Positions 1 to 8,529 are shown, counted from the first letter of the stretch. The stretch: DNA of 40,037 nucleotides from Fervidicola ferrireducens (GCF_001562425.1 NZ_LOED01000021.1:1-40037); one strand, 5' to 3'. The notes: generated by a model from the sequence alone, not told the origin. Numbers and translations are program-made.

Positions 1-60
1 CTTCTCCAGTTTGCCTTTGTTTGGGGATAGGAGTTTTACCTTGAGGGTTACTGTCTGCAT
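1..60 (-). CDS. 5' end of a probable IS605-family TnpB-like protein (partial)
   Basis: The minus strand has ATG at 60, preceded by a strong GGAGGAGA ribosome binding site at about 66-73, and the frame runs open off the left edge. The visible 20 residues begin MQTVTLKVKLL and continue with lysine-rich sequence. Openings of this kind (a short basic beta strand) are typical of TnpB/OrfB proteins of IS200/IS605 elements, but 20 residues are too few for certainty. If correct, the element's remaining length lies outside the window. Alternative: any unrelated protein with a basic N-terminus. Confidence 0.4.
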   Translation of the reverse strand, partial: MQTVTLKVKLLSPNKGKLEK

Positions 61-111
61 TTAGCATCTCCTCCGGTTCGCTTAAATTTTAGCATAAGCG
101 GAGAAAGATAG

Positions 112-198
112 CACGCCGCCATCATCCTTTATCATTATTTTATCACGAAAGGCGGTGATGATTTCGAAGATTTTTCAATCGACGAGATGGACCACTGA
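112..198 (+). other. Possible 3' remnant of a lost gene
   Basis: An open frame follows the TAG at 109-111 and ends at TGA 196-198. It has no ATG, GTG or TTG until an internal ATG near its end. Its last residues, GGDDFEDFSIDEMDH, look like the acidic tail of a protein rather than random sequence. It could be the end of a gene whose front was removed when the neighbouring insertion element arrived. It could equally be chance; no function is assigned. Confidence 0.2.
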
Positions 199-237
199 GG
201 CTGGTTTTCCGAAGCTCTAGCCGAAGGAGGAGAGTTT

Positions 238-396
238 ATGAAAAAATGGGTTTGTACGGTATGTGGATACGTATACGACCCCGATAAGGGCGATCCCGAC
301 AATGGCATAGAACCCGGTACCTCTTTTGATGATCTGCCCGATGATTGGACATGCCCCGTCTGCGGTGCAGGAAAAGACATGTTCGAAGAGGAATGA
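238..396 (+). CDS. Rubredoxin
   Basis: A 52-residue cytoplasmic electron carrier with one iron bound by four cysteines. The two CxxCG knuckles are visible: CTVCGY at residues 6-11 and CPVCGA near residue 39, and the length equals that of classical rubredoxins. The conserved aromatic and proline-rich core ([19 protein letters not shown]) is intact. Start ATG 238 follows AAGGAGGAGAG at a proper distance. The next gene encodes a ferritin-like protein, so the pair fits peroxide or superoxide detoxification in an anaerobe, where rubredoxin feeds electrons to rubrerythrin-type proteins. That partnership is inference from order and family knowledge. Confidence 0.95.
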   Translation: MKKWVCTVCGYVYDPDKGDPDNGIEPGTSFDDLPDDWTCPVCGAGKDMFEEE

Positions 397-449
397 AACC
401 TCTGGCAAAAAGGCTTTTATTTTTCCAACTTGAGGAGTCTGAAAGAAAA

Positions 450-692
450 ATGCCGTTGGACCACATCGAGGGATATAAGCTAGCCATCGAAATGGAAAAA
501 AGAGGATACGAGATGTACAAAAAATTTTACAGCGAAGCCGAATCCGAGGGTGAAAAGAAGTTTTTCGAAGCCCTCATGAAAGAAGAACTGGAGCATCTGA
601 ATTCGTTAGACAACGTGTACCGATTCCTTACCGGCACCGAGATTTGGTATTCCGAAGAGGAAAGCAAGGTGTGGAACTGGATGAATACTTAA
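450..692 (+). CDS. Half-length ferritin-like (rubrerythrin-type) protein
   Basis: About 80 residues matching one helical hairpin of the rubrerythrin/ferritin-like fold. A helix carrying E in AIEMEKRGYEMYKKF is followed by a second helix with the iron-ligand signature ExxH (EELEH). The tail FLTGTEIWY resembles the C-terminal end of many ferritin-like proteins. Full members have four helices, so this copy would have to dimerise to build a di-iron site. ATG 450 follows a GAGGAG at 431-436 with long spacing. An in-frame ATG at 393, overlapping the rubredoxin stop as ATGA, is the alternative and would add 19 residues. It is probably co-transcribed with rubredoxin, and a terminator follows directly. 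Confidence 0.7.
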   Translation: MPLDHIEGYKLAIEMEKRGYEMYKKFYSEAESEGEKKFFEALMKEELEHLNSLDNVYRFLTGTEIWYSEEESKVWNWMNT

Positions 693-719
693 AAGGAGGC
701 CTTAAAAGCCTCCTTTTTT
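691..719. terminator. Bidirectional intrinsic terminator
   Basis: Stem AAGGAGGC / GCCTCCTT with a short loop and T-run TTTTTT on the plus strand (714-719) and AAAA on the other side. It ends the rubredoxin/ferritin pair and also serves the convergent alcohol dehydrogenase, whose stop codon overlaps it. Confidence 0.85.
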
Positions 720-1866
720 ACATCGATTCCGTGTAGATCTTCACTATGTCGTCAAAAGCCGGATTTCCGGGGGTCGCCGAGAGGTTATGCACCATGTAAT
801 TTTTGACGTTTAGGGCTAGCTTTTGTATATCCTCCCTCTTCACCCCGAAGCTCGAAATGCTATCGGGCAGACCAAGGTCTTTTATCATCCCGACGATGGC
901 ATCTATCGCCTTTTCCGCCGCTTGCTCCTTTGAAAGGTTAGCCGTATCGATTTTCATGACTTCGGCCACCTTTGAAAGCTTTTGGCAGGCATGGGGCTTT
1001 ACGAAGTTCAAAAAAGCTTTCGCAAGGGGTGCCAAACCTTCACCGTGGTGGACGTCAAAAAAGCTGCTCAAAGGATGTTCCATGGCATGGAGCGCGCAAA
1101 CTCCCGCCTGACCCAAGGATATGCCGGCCATGGTGCTTGCAATGGCCATTTTATCGCGGCTTTCCCTATCGGGTTCATAAACCGCCTTTTTTATATTCTC
1201 GCTGATCAGCTCCATGGCTTTCAAAGATATGCTCTCCGTCAGAGGATTGCTTCTCAAACTTATATAGGACTCCAGTGCGTGGAAAAACGCATCTATTCCA
1301 GTCGACGCAGTGATTTTAGGGGGTAGGGAATCCATGAGCTCCGGGTCCACAATGGAAACCTTCGCAAAAATCGACGGATTCCTGAAGCCCTTTTTTGCCA
1401 TCGTAGAAGGATTTGTCATGACGGCTATGTTGTTGGCTTCGCTCCCCGTGCCAGCAGTGGTGGGTATGAGGATTATGGGCAGAGCCTTTTCGCCGGATTT
1501 GCTTTCCATGTAATCCGCGATGGGCCCATCGTTGAGTACAGCAAAAGCTACTCCTTTTGCGGTATCCATTGCGGTTCCACCGCCAAGGCCTATTACCAGG
1601 TCCACCTCGTTTTCCCTCGCAAAAGCTCCTCCTTCATCGATGTCAGTGGTAAGGGGATTGTACTTAACCCTATCGAATAAGACCCACCCTATGCCATGCT
1701 CCTCAAGGCTTTTTGTAAGCCTCTCGAGGCTGCCAGTCTTTTTGGCGCTGGACTTGCCCGTAACTATTAGGGCTTTTTTGCCCAATTCTTTTGCATGAAG
1801 TCCCACTTCTTTTATTTTCCCTCTGCCGAACAATATCCTGGTAGGCAAATAAAAACTAAAATCCAT
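718..1866 (-). CDS. Iron-dependent alcohol dehydrogenase
   Basis: A 382-residue group III (Fe-ADH) NAD(P)-dependent alcohol dehydrogenase, cytoplasmic, full family length. The N-terminal Rossmann half carries the dinucleotide motif GLGGGTAMDTAKG. The C-terminal helical half carries metal ligands in GIDAFFHALESY (Asp and His), LHAMEHPLSS and DVHHGEGLA. Substrate is not readable; relatives reduce short-chain aldehydes or oxidise butanol and 1,3-propanediol. Start ATG 1866 follows a GGAG-rich leader. It is transcribed alone, with ddl divergent. A second Fe-ADH of a different subgroup lies near 34 kb. Confidence 0.93.
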   Translation of the reverse strand: MDFSFYLPTRILFGRGKIKEVGLHAKELGKKALIVTGKSSAKKTGSLERLTKSLEEHGIGWVLFDRVKYNPLTTDIDEGGAFARENEVDLVIGLGGGTAMDTAKGVAFAVLNDGPIADYMESKSGEKALPIILIPTTAGTGSEANNIAVMTNPSTMAKKGFRNPSIFAKVSIVDPELMDSLPPKITASTGIDAFFHALESYISLRSNPLTESISLKAMELISENIKKAVYEPDRESRDKMAIASTMAGISLGQAGVCALHAMEHPLSSFFDVHHGEGLAPLAKAFLNFVKPHACQKLSKVAEVMKIDTANLSKEQAAEKAIDAIVGMIKDLGLPDSISSFGVKREDIQKLALNVKNYMVHNLSATPGNPAFDDIVKIYTESM

Positions 1867-2121
1867 ATCCCCTACTCTCCTTCAGCTAAAACTTACAGTT
1901 AAACCCAACCCTTATAAAAAATTTCTCTAAAAAATTATACCATAAATTCCCTCTAATTGATTTTGAATATTTTATCGAAAAAATAAGTTTTATGACCTAT
2001 ATATTAGCTTCACAATTTGTTATAATTTTTTTTGATCCTTTTAATTTTACCATGGCACATGAATAAAATATTACTAAAGCGTTTATCTTGGCATACTGCA
2101 AGCGCAAAAGGGAGTGTTTTT

Positions 2122-3216
2122 ATGGAAAAATTGAAGGTGGGCGTGGTTTTCGGCGGGCAATCGGGCGAGCACGAAGTATCGCTTATGTCGGCATATTCAA
2201 TAATAAACGTCATGGACAAAACGAAATACGAAATTATCCCTATCGGAATAACCAAGGACGGCCGCTGGCACGTGTATTTCGGAGACATCTCGAAAATTAG
2301 GGATGGAAGTTGGATAGACGAAGCAATACCGATTTTTCTGCCCCCAGACGCGGGATCCAAGTGCGCAATCGCCCTCAATAACGGTGTCGAAACCAGGTAT
2401 TATATCGATGTCATATTTCCAGTACTTCACGGCCCCCGCGGTGAGGATGGAACCGTCCAGGGCCTTTTCGAGCTTATGAACATCCCTTATGTGAGCTGCG
2501 GTGTCGGTTCTTCAGCCGTATGCATGGATAAGGTTTTCACAAAAAAGCTTTTAAAACAGGAAGGCCTGCCGGTGGTGGACTTCAAGGTCTTTTACAAAAA
2601 GGACCTGCCCGATGGACTTTCGGACATGGTAATGGAAGTTGAACAATCCTTCGGATACCCGTGCTTTGTAAAACCCGCAAATTTAGGCTCCAGCGTGGGA
2701 GTAAGCAAAGCCCATGACCGTGAAGAACTAAAAAAGGCAATAATGCTTGCCGCAGAATTCGACAGGAAGCTGCTCGTCGAAAGATTTATCCCCGCAAGGG
2801 AAATCGAATGCTCGGTCCTGGGAAACGATGACCCTGCGGCGTCCCTGCCTGGTGAAATCATACCCAGCGAGGAGTTCTACAGTTACACCGCCAAATACTT
2901 TGACGGCGGAAAGTCGAAGCTTTTAATCCCCGCACCGCTTTCCGCCGAAGAAACGGAAAGAATTCGAGACCTCGCGGTAAAGGCCTTTAAGGCTCTGGAC
3001 TGTTCGGGTATGGCGAGGGTGGACTTTTTGCTGAGCAAGGTAACAGGGGTAGCTTATATTAACGAAGTAAATACAATTCCTGGATTCACAAACATAAGCA
3101 TGTACCCAAAGATGTGGGAAGCTTCGGGGCTTTCTTATGGCGAGCTCATAGACCGTCTGATAGAACTGGCTATAGAAAGGCATCGGAAAAAGCAGGAACT
3201 AAAGCTTACGTTATGA
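2122..3216 (+). CDS. ddl: D-alanine--D-alanine ligase
   Basis: A 364-residue ATP-grasp enzyme joining two D-alanines for peptidoglycan precursor synthesis in the cytoplasm. The N-terminus VGVVFGGQSGEHEVSL is the Ddl signature, followed by HGPRGEDGTVQG. The ATP-grasp core has CFVKPANLGSSVGVSK, and the metal-binding end reads VDFLL...YINEVNTIPGFT. ATG 2122 is chosen because GGGAG lies 7 bases upstream and homology begins there; the frame is open further upstream but with no ribosome site or similarity. It stands alone between two minus-strand genes. The loop residues deciding D-Ala versus D-Lac specificity were not assessed. Confidence 0.96.
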   Translation: MEKLKVGVVFGGQSGEHEVSLMSAYSIINVMDKTKYEIIPIGITKDGRWHVYFGDISKIRDGSWIDEAIPIFLPPDAGSKCAIALNNGVETRYYIDVIFPVLHGPRGEDGTVQGLFELMNIPYVSCGVGSSAVCMDKVFTKKLLKQEGLPVVDFKVFYKKDLPDGLSDMVMEVEQSFGYPCFVKPANLGSSVGVSKAHDREELKKAIMLAAEFDRKLLVERFIPAREIECSVLGNDDPAASLPGEIIPSEEFYSYTAKYFDGGKSKLLIPAPLSAEETERIRDLAVKAFKALDCSGMARVDFLLSKVTGVAYINEVNTIPGFTNISMYPKMWEASGLSYGELIDRLIELAIERHRKKQELKLTL

Positions 3217-3582
3217 TTTTTATGTTTCACATGTATCTATAAAAAAAAGCTTTCCCGTCGAAAACAAAAAATTGCCCGGGAAATATAGAAAATTTTATCG
3301 AATCCAACAAAAAGGTCCCTAATGCCACCGTTCACCAAGTTTTTCTAAACTTCTGATAAAGTTCGGGGAAGCTAGTTAGTACCCAGAAATTACTTATAGG
3401 TGCTTCAGAGGCAGAATATACCTACTTATGAAAAATCTTGTTGCATTTCTTGAACCTGACTTTCATTAAAGCTCTCAAAATAACGGATGTACAGCAAAAA
3501 ACCAGGCCTTTACGGCCCGGTTTCGTTTTATTAAGCCAAATTATCAATAAATATTATGCTTTCAAAATTCTAATTTCTATTT
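3217..3582. other. Gene-free spacer between ddl and the ferredoxin gene
   Basis: Nothing that looks coding is visible on either strand. It holds a loose TTTCCCG/CGGGAAA inverted repeat with a long loop near 3250-3290 and the terminator hairpin at about 3496-3530. No known riboswitch core was recognised. Confidence 0.5.
3496..3530 (+). terminator. Likely terminator downstream of ddl
   Basis: GC-rich hairpin AACCAGGCC / GGCCCGGTT with one mismatch, preceded by an A-run and followed by an interrupted T-run (TTTCGTTTTA). The A-run would also let it act on the minus strand. It lies 280 bases past ddl. Confidence 0.55.
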
Positions 3583-3771
3583 TTACTCCTCTTTTATGGC
3601 TTCGCTGGGGCAATTTTCCAGAGCTTCTCTTGCTTCGTTTTCAACATCGGCCGGAACTTCCGAATCGATAGCCTGAGCTTTTCCATCGTCGTTCCAGCTG
3701 AACACATCGGGGCAGGTGTCGATGCAAAGCCCGCAGCTTATGCAGAGGTCCTGATCAACGTAAACTTTCAA
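3583..3771 (-). CDS. Small single-cluster [4Fe-4S] ferredoxin
   Basis: A 62-residue acidic electron carrier. Cluster ligands CxxCGxC (CISCGLC) followed by CP, and the last cysteine in ENCPSEA, match monocluster ferredoxins of Firmicutes (Fer type). A TTG start at 3771 is chosen because AGGAGG at 3781-3786 lies at ideal spacing. The frame contains an ATG at 3789, but that codon would sit on the ribosome binding site itself. It lies downstream of cstA on the same strand, 70 bases away, so it may be read through from it. Confidence 0.9.
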   Translation of the reverse strand: MKVYVDQDLCISCGLCIDTCPDVFSWNDDGKAQAIDSEVPADVENEAREALENCPSEAIKEE

Positions 3772-3842
3772 GGAAAATACCTCCTCCATTAGATTTCTCT
3801 GTATATTTTACCACATCGACCTGGTGTTATGCAAAGGTTTTT

Positions 3843-5276
3843 TTAAATTTTTTGTCCCTGAAGTTGTTGCCCCGCCGCTTCCTGCCTCGTCTTTAAAAGG
3901 AAATATCCTAAAGCACCAATCGCCGCAGCGATTCCCACGGGGTAGGAAATTGCAGTAGGAAGTCTCAAACCCTCGGGCGCCTGGAGTATATAGGTTACGC
4001 TAACCGCTGTCATAAAAGCAGCGGGCAAAGTGGCTATCCAGTGGAAGCGGCCTTCTTTCACAAGATAAACCGCCCCAACCCACAGCATTATCATGGCAAG
4101 GGTCTGATTGGACCAGGCAAAGTACCTCCATACTATCTGGAAGTCTATCTGCGAAAGGACGGCTCCCACCGCAAACAGCGGAACGGCTATCTTGTATCTA
4201 TTAAGGGCGCTCTTTTGACTCAAGTTTATCATTTCGGCTATTGTGAGCCTTGCTGCCCTGAAAGCCGTGTCTCCAGAAGTTATGGGAAGCACCACCACCC
4301 CAAGGATGGCAAGGACTCCGCCGAAAGTCCCCATCATGGCAAAGGCCGTTTCTTTCACGACCGCCGAAGGCCCGGCTGGAGTCGCCAGCACCTCCCCTAG
4401 CTTTGCAGTGCCGCCGTAAAAGCTCATGGCCGCCGCGGCCCAGATGAGCGCTATTATGGATTCGCATATCATCATTCCGTAAAAAATAAGCCTTCCTTCT
4501 CTTTCATTTTTAACGCATCTTGCCACTATCGGCGATTGAGTGCAATGGAATCCGCTTATGGCACCGCAAGCTATGGTTATAAATAGCAGCGGCCAAATCG
4601 GCGCTCCCTTAGGATGAAGATTTTGCAGCGTAAGTTCGGGAATCTCATAACCCTGAAATATCAGGGAACCGCCAATGCCCAATGCCATTATTATGAGTAT
4701 GGCACCGAAAATCGGATATATCCTGCCTATTATCTTATCTACGGGCAATACCGTCGCCAGGAAGTAGTATGCAAAAATTATCCATACCCATACGTTTTTT
4801 GTTAAAACTTCAGGGGTTAGAATTGCCAGCAATCCGGCGGGTCCGTTTACGAAAACCACGCCCACCAGTACCAGCAGCACCACAGCGAATATGTTGACGA
4901 TAAGCTTAGCCTTACCTCCCAGATATTTCCCCACGAGTTCAGGTACGTTAGCTCCGTCGTTCCTGAGCGAGAGCATACCGGAAAGATAATCGTGCACCGC
5001 ACCGGCAAATATACCGCCGAATACGATCCAGAGGAAAGCTACTGGTCCCCATAGAGCTCCAGAAATTGCACCGTAGATGGGGCCCAAACCTGCAATGTTC
5101 AAAAGCTGAATTAGGCTGTTGCGGTATTTGTCCATCGGCACGTAATCCACACCGTCAGCTTTGGTATAGCACGGCGTCTTTCTCTTCTCATCAGCTCCGA
5201 ATATTTTTTCCACGATAGCACCGTAAACGACATAGCCCAGAATCAGAATAACAATGGATGCAAAAAAAGTTACCAA
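3843..5276 (-). CDS. cstA: CstA-family transporter (carbon starvation/pyruvate type)
   Basis: A 477-residue polytopic inner-membrane protein of the CstA family. Members in E. coli (BtsT, CstA) import pyruvate and possibly peptides. Family signatures are visible: TPCYTKADGVDYVPMDKYRN after the first helix, HDYLSGMLSLR, the GAISGFHCTQSP segment and GDTAFRAARL. A TTG start at 5276 is supported by AGGAGGGGG 6-8 bases upstream; an in-frame ATG at 5294 overlaps that site and the frame stays open beyond it without homology. It follows the LytR-type regulator gene on the same strand across a hairpin, so it is a probable target of that two-component system. Confidence 0.9.
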   Translation of the reverse strand: MVTFFASIVILILGYVVYGAIVEKIFGADEKRKTPCYTKADGVDYVPMDKYRNSLIQLLNIAGLGPIYGAISGALWGPVAFLWIVFGGIFAGAVHDYLSGMLSLRNDGANVPELVGKYLGGKAKLIVNIFAVVLLVLVGVVFVNGPAGLLAILTPEVLTKNVWVWIIFAYYFLATVLPVDKIIGRIYPIFGAILIIMALGIGGSLIFQGYEIPELTLQNLHPKGAPIWPLLFITIACGAISGFHCTQSPIVARCVKNEREGRLIFYGMMICESIIALIWAAAAMSFYGGTAKLGEVLATPAGPSAVVKETAFAMMGTFGGVLAILGVVVLPITSGDTAFRAARLTIAEMINLSQKSALNRYKIAVPLFAVGAVLSQIDFQIVWRYFAWSNQTLAMIMLWVGAVYLVKEGRFHWIATLPAAFMTAVSVTYILQAPEGLRLPTAISYPVGIAAAIGALGYFLLKTRQEAAGQQLQGQKI

Positions 5277-5337
5277 CTTTGCCCCCTCCTTCATATTTTG
5301 ACAGAATATCAGTCCTTTTTCAATTTTAGAGTAAAAT

Positions 5338-5363
5338 TTCGACTTATGGGGGATTTTTCGGCC
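5338..5363 (-). promoter_or_regulatory. Possible LytTR-type direct repeat in the cstA leader
   Basis: On the minus strand GCCGAAA and GTCGAAA occur 19 bases apart, between the upstream hairpin and the cstA start. They resemble the CCGAAT repeats in front of the second cstA gene, but the spacing is shorter and the match is weak. Inference only. Confidence 0.25.
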
Positions 5364-5370
5364 AAAAAGC

Positions 5371-5404
5371 AAAAATTAATCCCCCTCCGGTTGTTCCGAG
5401 GGGG
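5371..5404 (-). terminator. Terminator or attenuator between the regulator gene and cstA
   Basis: CCCCCTC / GAGGGGG stem (5381-5404), followed on the minus strand by ATTAATTTTT. It would end the regulator transcript and partly insulate cstA. Confidence 0.65.
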
Positions 5405-5420
5405 TAAAAGGTGCTTTCGA

Positions 5421-6185
5421 CTAAATATCGAACAATTTCCGCAGTTCCTTAGCCTGACGGCGGCTTACGGGAACCTCATCCTTTTCATACCCCTGAATTG
5501 AAAGGATGAATGTTCCGTTGAACCAAGGTATTATCTCCTTGACCTTATCTAGATTCACAAGATAGCTCTTGTGAACCCTGAAAAAATTAGGGCTGTTTAT
5601 TTTCTCTTCCAATTCTGTAAGAGTATAGGTCGTGTTAAATTCCCCGAGTTTCGTTTTTACCACGCTTCCCTTTTCATCGGCAACGCAGTAGCAAATATCT
5701 TCCGGACATACAAGGTAGATCCTATCTTTTTTCCAAAAGGAAAGCTTATTGCACGAAGGCCTTTCGTTTGCTTTTATATACTCGGCTATTTTTAGTACTT
5801 CCTCTTTTTTCTTTTCATTCTTGAATAGGGTTAAAACCCTTTCAACGGCCTTTTCCAGCCTCTCCTGCGAGAATGGCTTGAGGATGTAATCGACCGCGTT
5901 AATCTCAAAAGCCTTCACGGCATATTCGTCATAGGCGGTTGCGAAAATAATCAAGGGCGACCTGCCTTCTTCAAAAATCCGCCGGGCAACCTCAAATCCG
6001 TCCATATCCCAGAGCTTAATATCGAGGAAAACCACATCGGGGTTAAGTTCAACGGCTTTATCGACGGCCTCCTGTCCGGACGATGCTTCCCCGATCACCC
6101 TTATTTCGGGATATGCTTCGAGGAGATAGCGAAGCTCGTCCCGCGCGGGGTTTTCGTCATCTACCAGCAGTGCTGTAAGCTCCAT
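5421..6185 (-). CDS. LytTR-family response regulator
   Basis: A 254-residue response regulator. The receiver domain (residues 1-120) shows the acidic pair DD at 9-10, phosphoacceptor D55 in VVFLDIKL, T/A of the FATAY switch and K103 in ILKPF. After a linker, a LytTR DNA-binding domain (about 150-250) has the typical FFRVHKSYLVNLDKV segment and the PVSRRQAKELR end. ATG 6185 is chosen, with GGGGTG 6 bases upstream; a GTG at 6194 is possible. It overlaps the kinase gene by 29 bases, so the two are coupled. By analogy with BtsS/BtsR and LytS/LytT, which respond to pyruvate and switch on pyruvate transporters, its targets are probably the flanking cstA genes. Confidence 0.93.
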   Translation of the reverse strand: MELTALLVDDENPARDELRYLLEAYPEIRVIGEASSGQEAVDKAVELNPDVVFLDIKLWDMDGFEVARRIFEEGRSPLIIFATAYDEYAVKAFEINAVDYILKPFSQERLEKAVERVLTLFKNEKKKEEVLKIAEYIKANERPSCNKLSFWKKDRIYLVCPEDICYCVADEKGSVVKTKLGEFNTTYTLTELEEKINSPNFFRVHKSYLVNLDKVKEIIPWFNGTFILSIQGYEKDEVPVSRRQAKELRKLFDI

Positions 6186-7887
6186 CGACCTCACCCCACT
6201 TACTTACGGCCGTCGGTATAAAAAATCTAACAGCAGTTCCTAGCATAGGTTTTGATGTTATCTTCAACCGGCTTTGCGGGCCGTAAAGGTTTTCCAGCCG
6301 CCGGTTTACGTTAAAGAGTCCTATTCTGTCTGTGGGCCCTTCTTTATACAGGATTTCCTCTATCGTTGCCTCATCGAAGCCCACTCCATCGTCGGCTACA
6401 GTGAGCTCTACACCGCCATCCACCCTTTTGGCCCGGATAATCACAGTACCGCCTTCCCTTTTAGGGAAAATCCCATGTTTTACCGCGTTTTCTACCAGAG
6501 GTTGAAGTATAAGCGGTGGCACCATGACGCCGCCAATCGACTCTAAATCAAAAACCACTTTGAGCCTGTCGCCGAACCTTGCCTGCTCAATGGCAAGGTA
6601 TGCCTTTACGTGCTCTATTTCCTGTTCGAGGGGCACCGTTTCTCTTCCCGTGCTCAAGTTTTTTCTAAAAAACTCACCCAGGTGCACGAGCAGAGTCCTT
6701 GCCTTCTCCGGGTCCCTGCGGCAAATGGAAATTATGGTGTTCAGAGCATTAAAAAGGAAATGGGGATTTATCTGGGATTGCAACGCCCTGAGTTCGGCCT
6801 TTGCCAAGAGCCTCGCCTGATGTTCCATCCTGGAAAGTTCAAGCTGCGTGGAAAAAAGCTGTGCAAGCCCCTGGGCCAGCCTGATGTCCACACTAGTTAT
6901 ACTGTTTCCTCTGGTTCTGTAAAGCTTAAGACACCCTATCACCCGGTCCTTTTCCATAAGCGGCACTATTACCGCCGACTTCAGGTCGCATTTCTCATGA
7001 TAACACTCAATATCTTCTTTACAAGATGCCACCTGAAATTCTCCGGTGGCTAGCACTTTCCTCGTAGCCTGGGTCTGGATACTAAGTCCTGCTTTATGAT
7101 GGTCTTCTCCGGCACCAATGTGAGCCAGAATCTTCTTGTCATCGGTGATGGCGACAGCATCGTAATTTGCCTTTTCGTAAATGATCTTCGCCGTTTTATA
7201 CGCCGAAAATTCGCTCAAACCCTGTCTCAAATAGGGAAGAGTTTCCGACGCTATATCCAAAGCCAGCTGGGCCTGGTAAGCTCCCGCTTTTTCCTGCTCC
7301 CTGAAGATATTTTCTACCAGCGCTATGAATATAGCGATGCCAATGGCGTTGACCGTGGTCATTGGAAACCATATAACCCTTACGAGTTCCAGTGCCGCCC
7401 AAAAGGGCTTTGCCACTAAAAGTATTATGACCATTTGCAGAAGTTCAAGAGCCATACCGACGGCCAAAGCAACCTTCCAGTTAATCCTGCCTTTGTTCAG
7501 CCTTACGTGCAATATTCCCGCTATGGTCCCTTCGGTGAAAGTGGAAAGGCCGCAGGCAAAAGCCGTAAAACCGCCTATATCTATTGCCCAGCGGTGAAAT
7601 CCGGCTATGAAGCCCGACAAAAAACCTACGAAAGGACCACCTAAAAGCCCCCCTATTATTACTCCCACAGCTCTGGAGTTTGCAAGAGCACCGTATACAG
7701 GGATGCCCATATAAGTTCCCAGGATGCCAAAAGCCCCGAATATTGCCGACAAGAGGATCTTATCAAGCACCGATACTTCTTGCTTCAATATAAGGTTTTT
7801 GAAAGCCTTGTTTCTCGAAAGAAGGTAGGCTATAACAATAAAAAGCCCCAACCTGTTGGCAAGTCCAATAAGAATCGAATATATCAC
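6157..7887 (-). CDS. LytS-family membrane sensor histidine kinase
   Basis: A 576-residue kinase. Residues 1-195 form the 5TMR-LYT membrane sensor (GVIIGGLLGGPFVGFLSG is characteristic). Residues 210-350 look like a GAF domain with several cysteines (ASCKEDIECYHEKCD), and residues 365 to the end are a His_kinase/HATPase_c module. Phospho-acceptor H376 lies in INPHFLFNALN; the ATP site has VENAVKHG and ADDGVGF. The GTG start at 7887 follows GGGGAG. The class includes BtsS (pyruvate) and LytS. A cysteine-rich GAF insertion suggests an added redox or metal input, which is inference. It is coupled to the downstream regulator. Confidence 0.94.
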   Translation of the reverse strand: MIYSILIGLANRLGLFIVIAYLLSRNKAFKNLILKQEVSVLDKILLSAIFGAFGILGTYMGIPVYGALANSRAVGVIIGGLLGGPFVGFLSGFIAGFHRWAIDIGGFTAFACGLSTFTEGTIAGILHVRLNKGRINWKVALAVGMALELLQMVIILLVAKPFWAALELVRVIWFPMTTVNAIGIAIFIALVENIFREQEKAGAYQAQLALDIASETLPYLRQGLSEFSAYKTAKIIYEKANYDAVAITDDKKILAHIGAGEDHHKAGLSIQTQATRKVLATGEFQVASCKEDIECYHEKCDLKSAVIVPLMEKDRVIGCLKLYRTRGNSITSVDIRLAQGLAQLFSTQLELSRMEHQARLLAKAELRALQSQINPHFLFNALNTIISICRRDPEKARTLLVHLGEFFRKNLSTGRETVPLEQEIEHVKAYLAIEQARFGDRLKVVFDLESIGGVMVPPLILQPLVENAVKHGIFPKREGGTVIIRAKRVDGGVELTVADDGVGFDEATIEEILYKEGPTDRIGLFNVNRRLENLYGPQSRLKITSKPMLGTAVRFFIPTAVSKWGEVDGAYSTAGR

Positions 7888-7962
7888 GGTTTTCAGCTCC
7901 CCGACATTTTCTACGTAGTATATTGTTTCCTAATTTTAATAATACCATTAATGCCCCCTTTT

Positions 7963-8466
7963 TTAAAGTTGGAGCTTTAGCAGCTTTTCCAAATTCCTAC
8001 CTCTTTTGCTCAAAATTACATTGCCATTTTTTAAATCCACCGCAGCAAGATTGATGCGACACCATCCTCTCAACGAAAATAAATAGCTTTTTTCATAAGA
8101 ATAAAAGCGGACATATTTTTCGAGTTCGTCCGATATGCCGTCTTTGATAACAAAAACGCCGTTTATTATGCTGCACATGTGTCCGTCTTTGGGTTGAACA
8201 AAAATCCTCATAATTTCTTGTTTCAAAAATGAGTCGAATAAAGTTATGTCCTCTCCAGTCAACCTTTCAAAAACCTTCACCACAAAATATTCGTTGGTCT
8301 CGTAGGAATCTATCACATCACCAGGGGTCAAAAACGTTCTCACATGCTTTATATGGCACCTGGCAAATAGATCCACAATATTTCCGGAAATTACTTTTTT
8401 CCTTTCTATATCAAAATGAGATCTCAACCTGTCGCAGAGCATTTCCAGGTACCTTTGCGCATCCAT
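7963..8466 (-). CDS. Unrecognised 167-residue protein between cstA and lytS
   Basis: Not recognised. It is a soluble-looking, mixed alpha/beta protein without signal peptide or membrane segment, and with scattered cysteines (in LCDRLR, FARCHIKH, GHMCSI, RGWCRI). ATG 8466 is chosen because AAAGGAG lies 8-12 bases upstream; an earlier ATG at 8514 lies inside the preceding terminator hairpin. It sits on the same strand between one CstA-type transporter and the LytS/LytR pair, 75 bases before the kinase gene, so a regulatory or sensory accessory role is a reasonable guess. No function is claimed. Confidence 0.75.
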   Translation of the reverse strand: MDAQRYLEMLCDRLRSHFDIERKKVISGNIVDLFARCHIKHVRTFLTPGDVIDSYETNEYFVVKVFERLTGEDITLFDSFLKQEIMRIFVQPKDGHMCSIINGVFVIKDGISDELEKYVRFYSYEKSYLFSLRGWCRINLAAVDLKNGNVILSKRGRNLEKLLKLQL

Positions 8467-8490
8467 CAAACCGCTCTCCTTTTTCAAAAG

Positions 8491-8522
8491 CCGAAGGAGG
8501 TGGAGTAAATCCACCCCTTCGG
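8491..8522 (-). terminator. Hairpin after the second cstA gene
   Basis: Near-perfect stem CCGAAGGGGTGGA / TCCACCTCCTTCGG with one bulge and a 4-5 base loop, followed on the minus strand by CTTTTG. The T-run is short, so partial read-through into the next gene is likely. Confidence 0.65.
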
Positions 8523-8529
8523 TTTTCAG

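Noticed and set aside
803-1798. Several plus-strand open frames of 67-114 residues
   Set aside because: They are antisense to the intact alcohol dehydrogenase gene and show no protein features.
2032-2121. 30-codon upstream extension of ddl
   Set aside because: No ribosome site and no similarity; ATG 2122 has GGGAG at correct spacing and the family begins there.
3217-3495. Possible riboswitch downstream of ddl
   Set aside because: A TAGGT/ACCTA pairing and a TTTCCCG inverted repeat are visible, but no known aptamer core matches and no gene follows on the plus strand.
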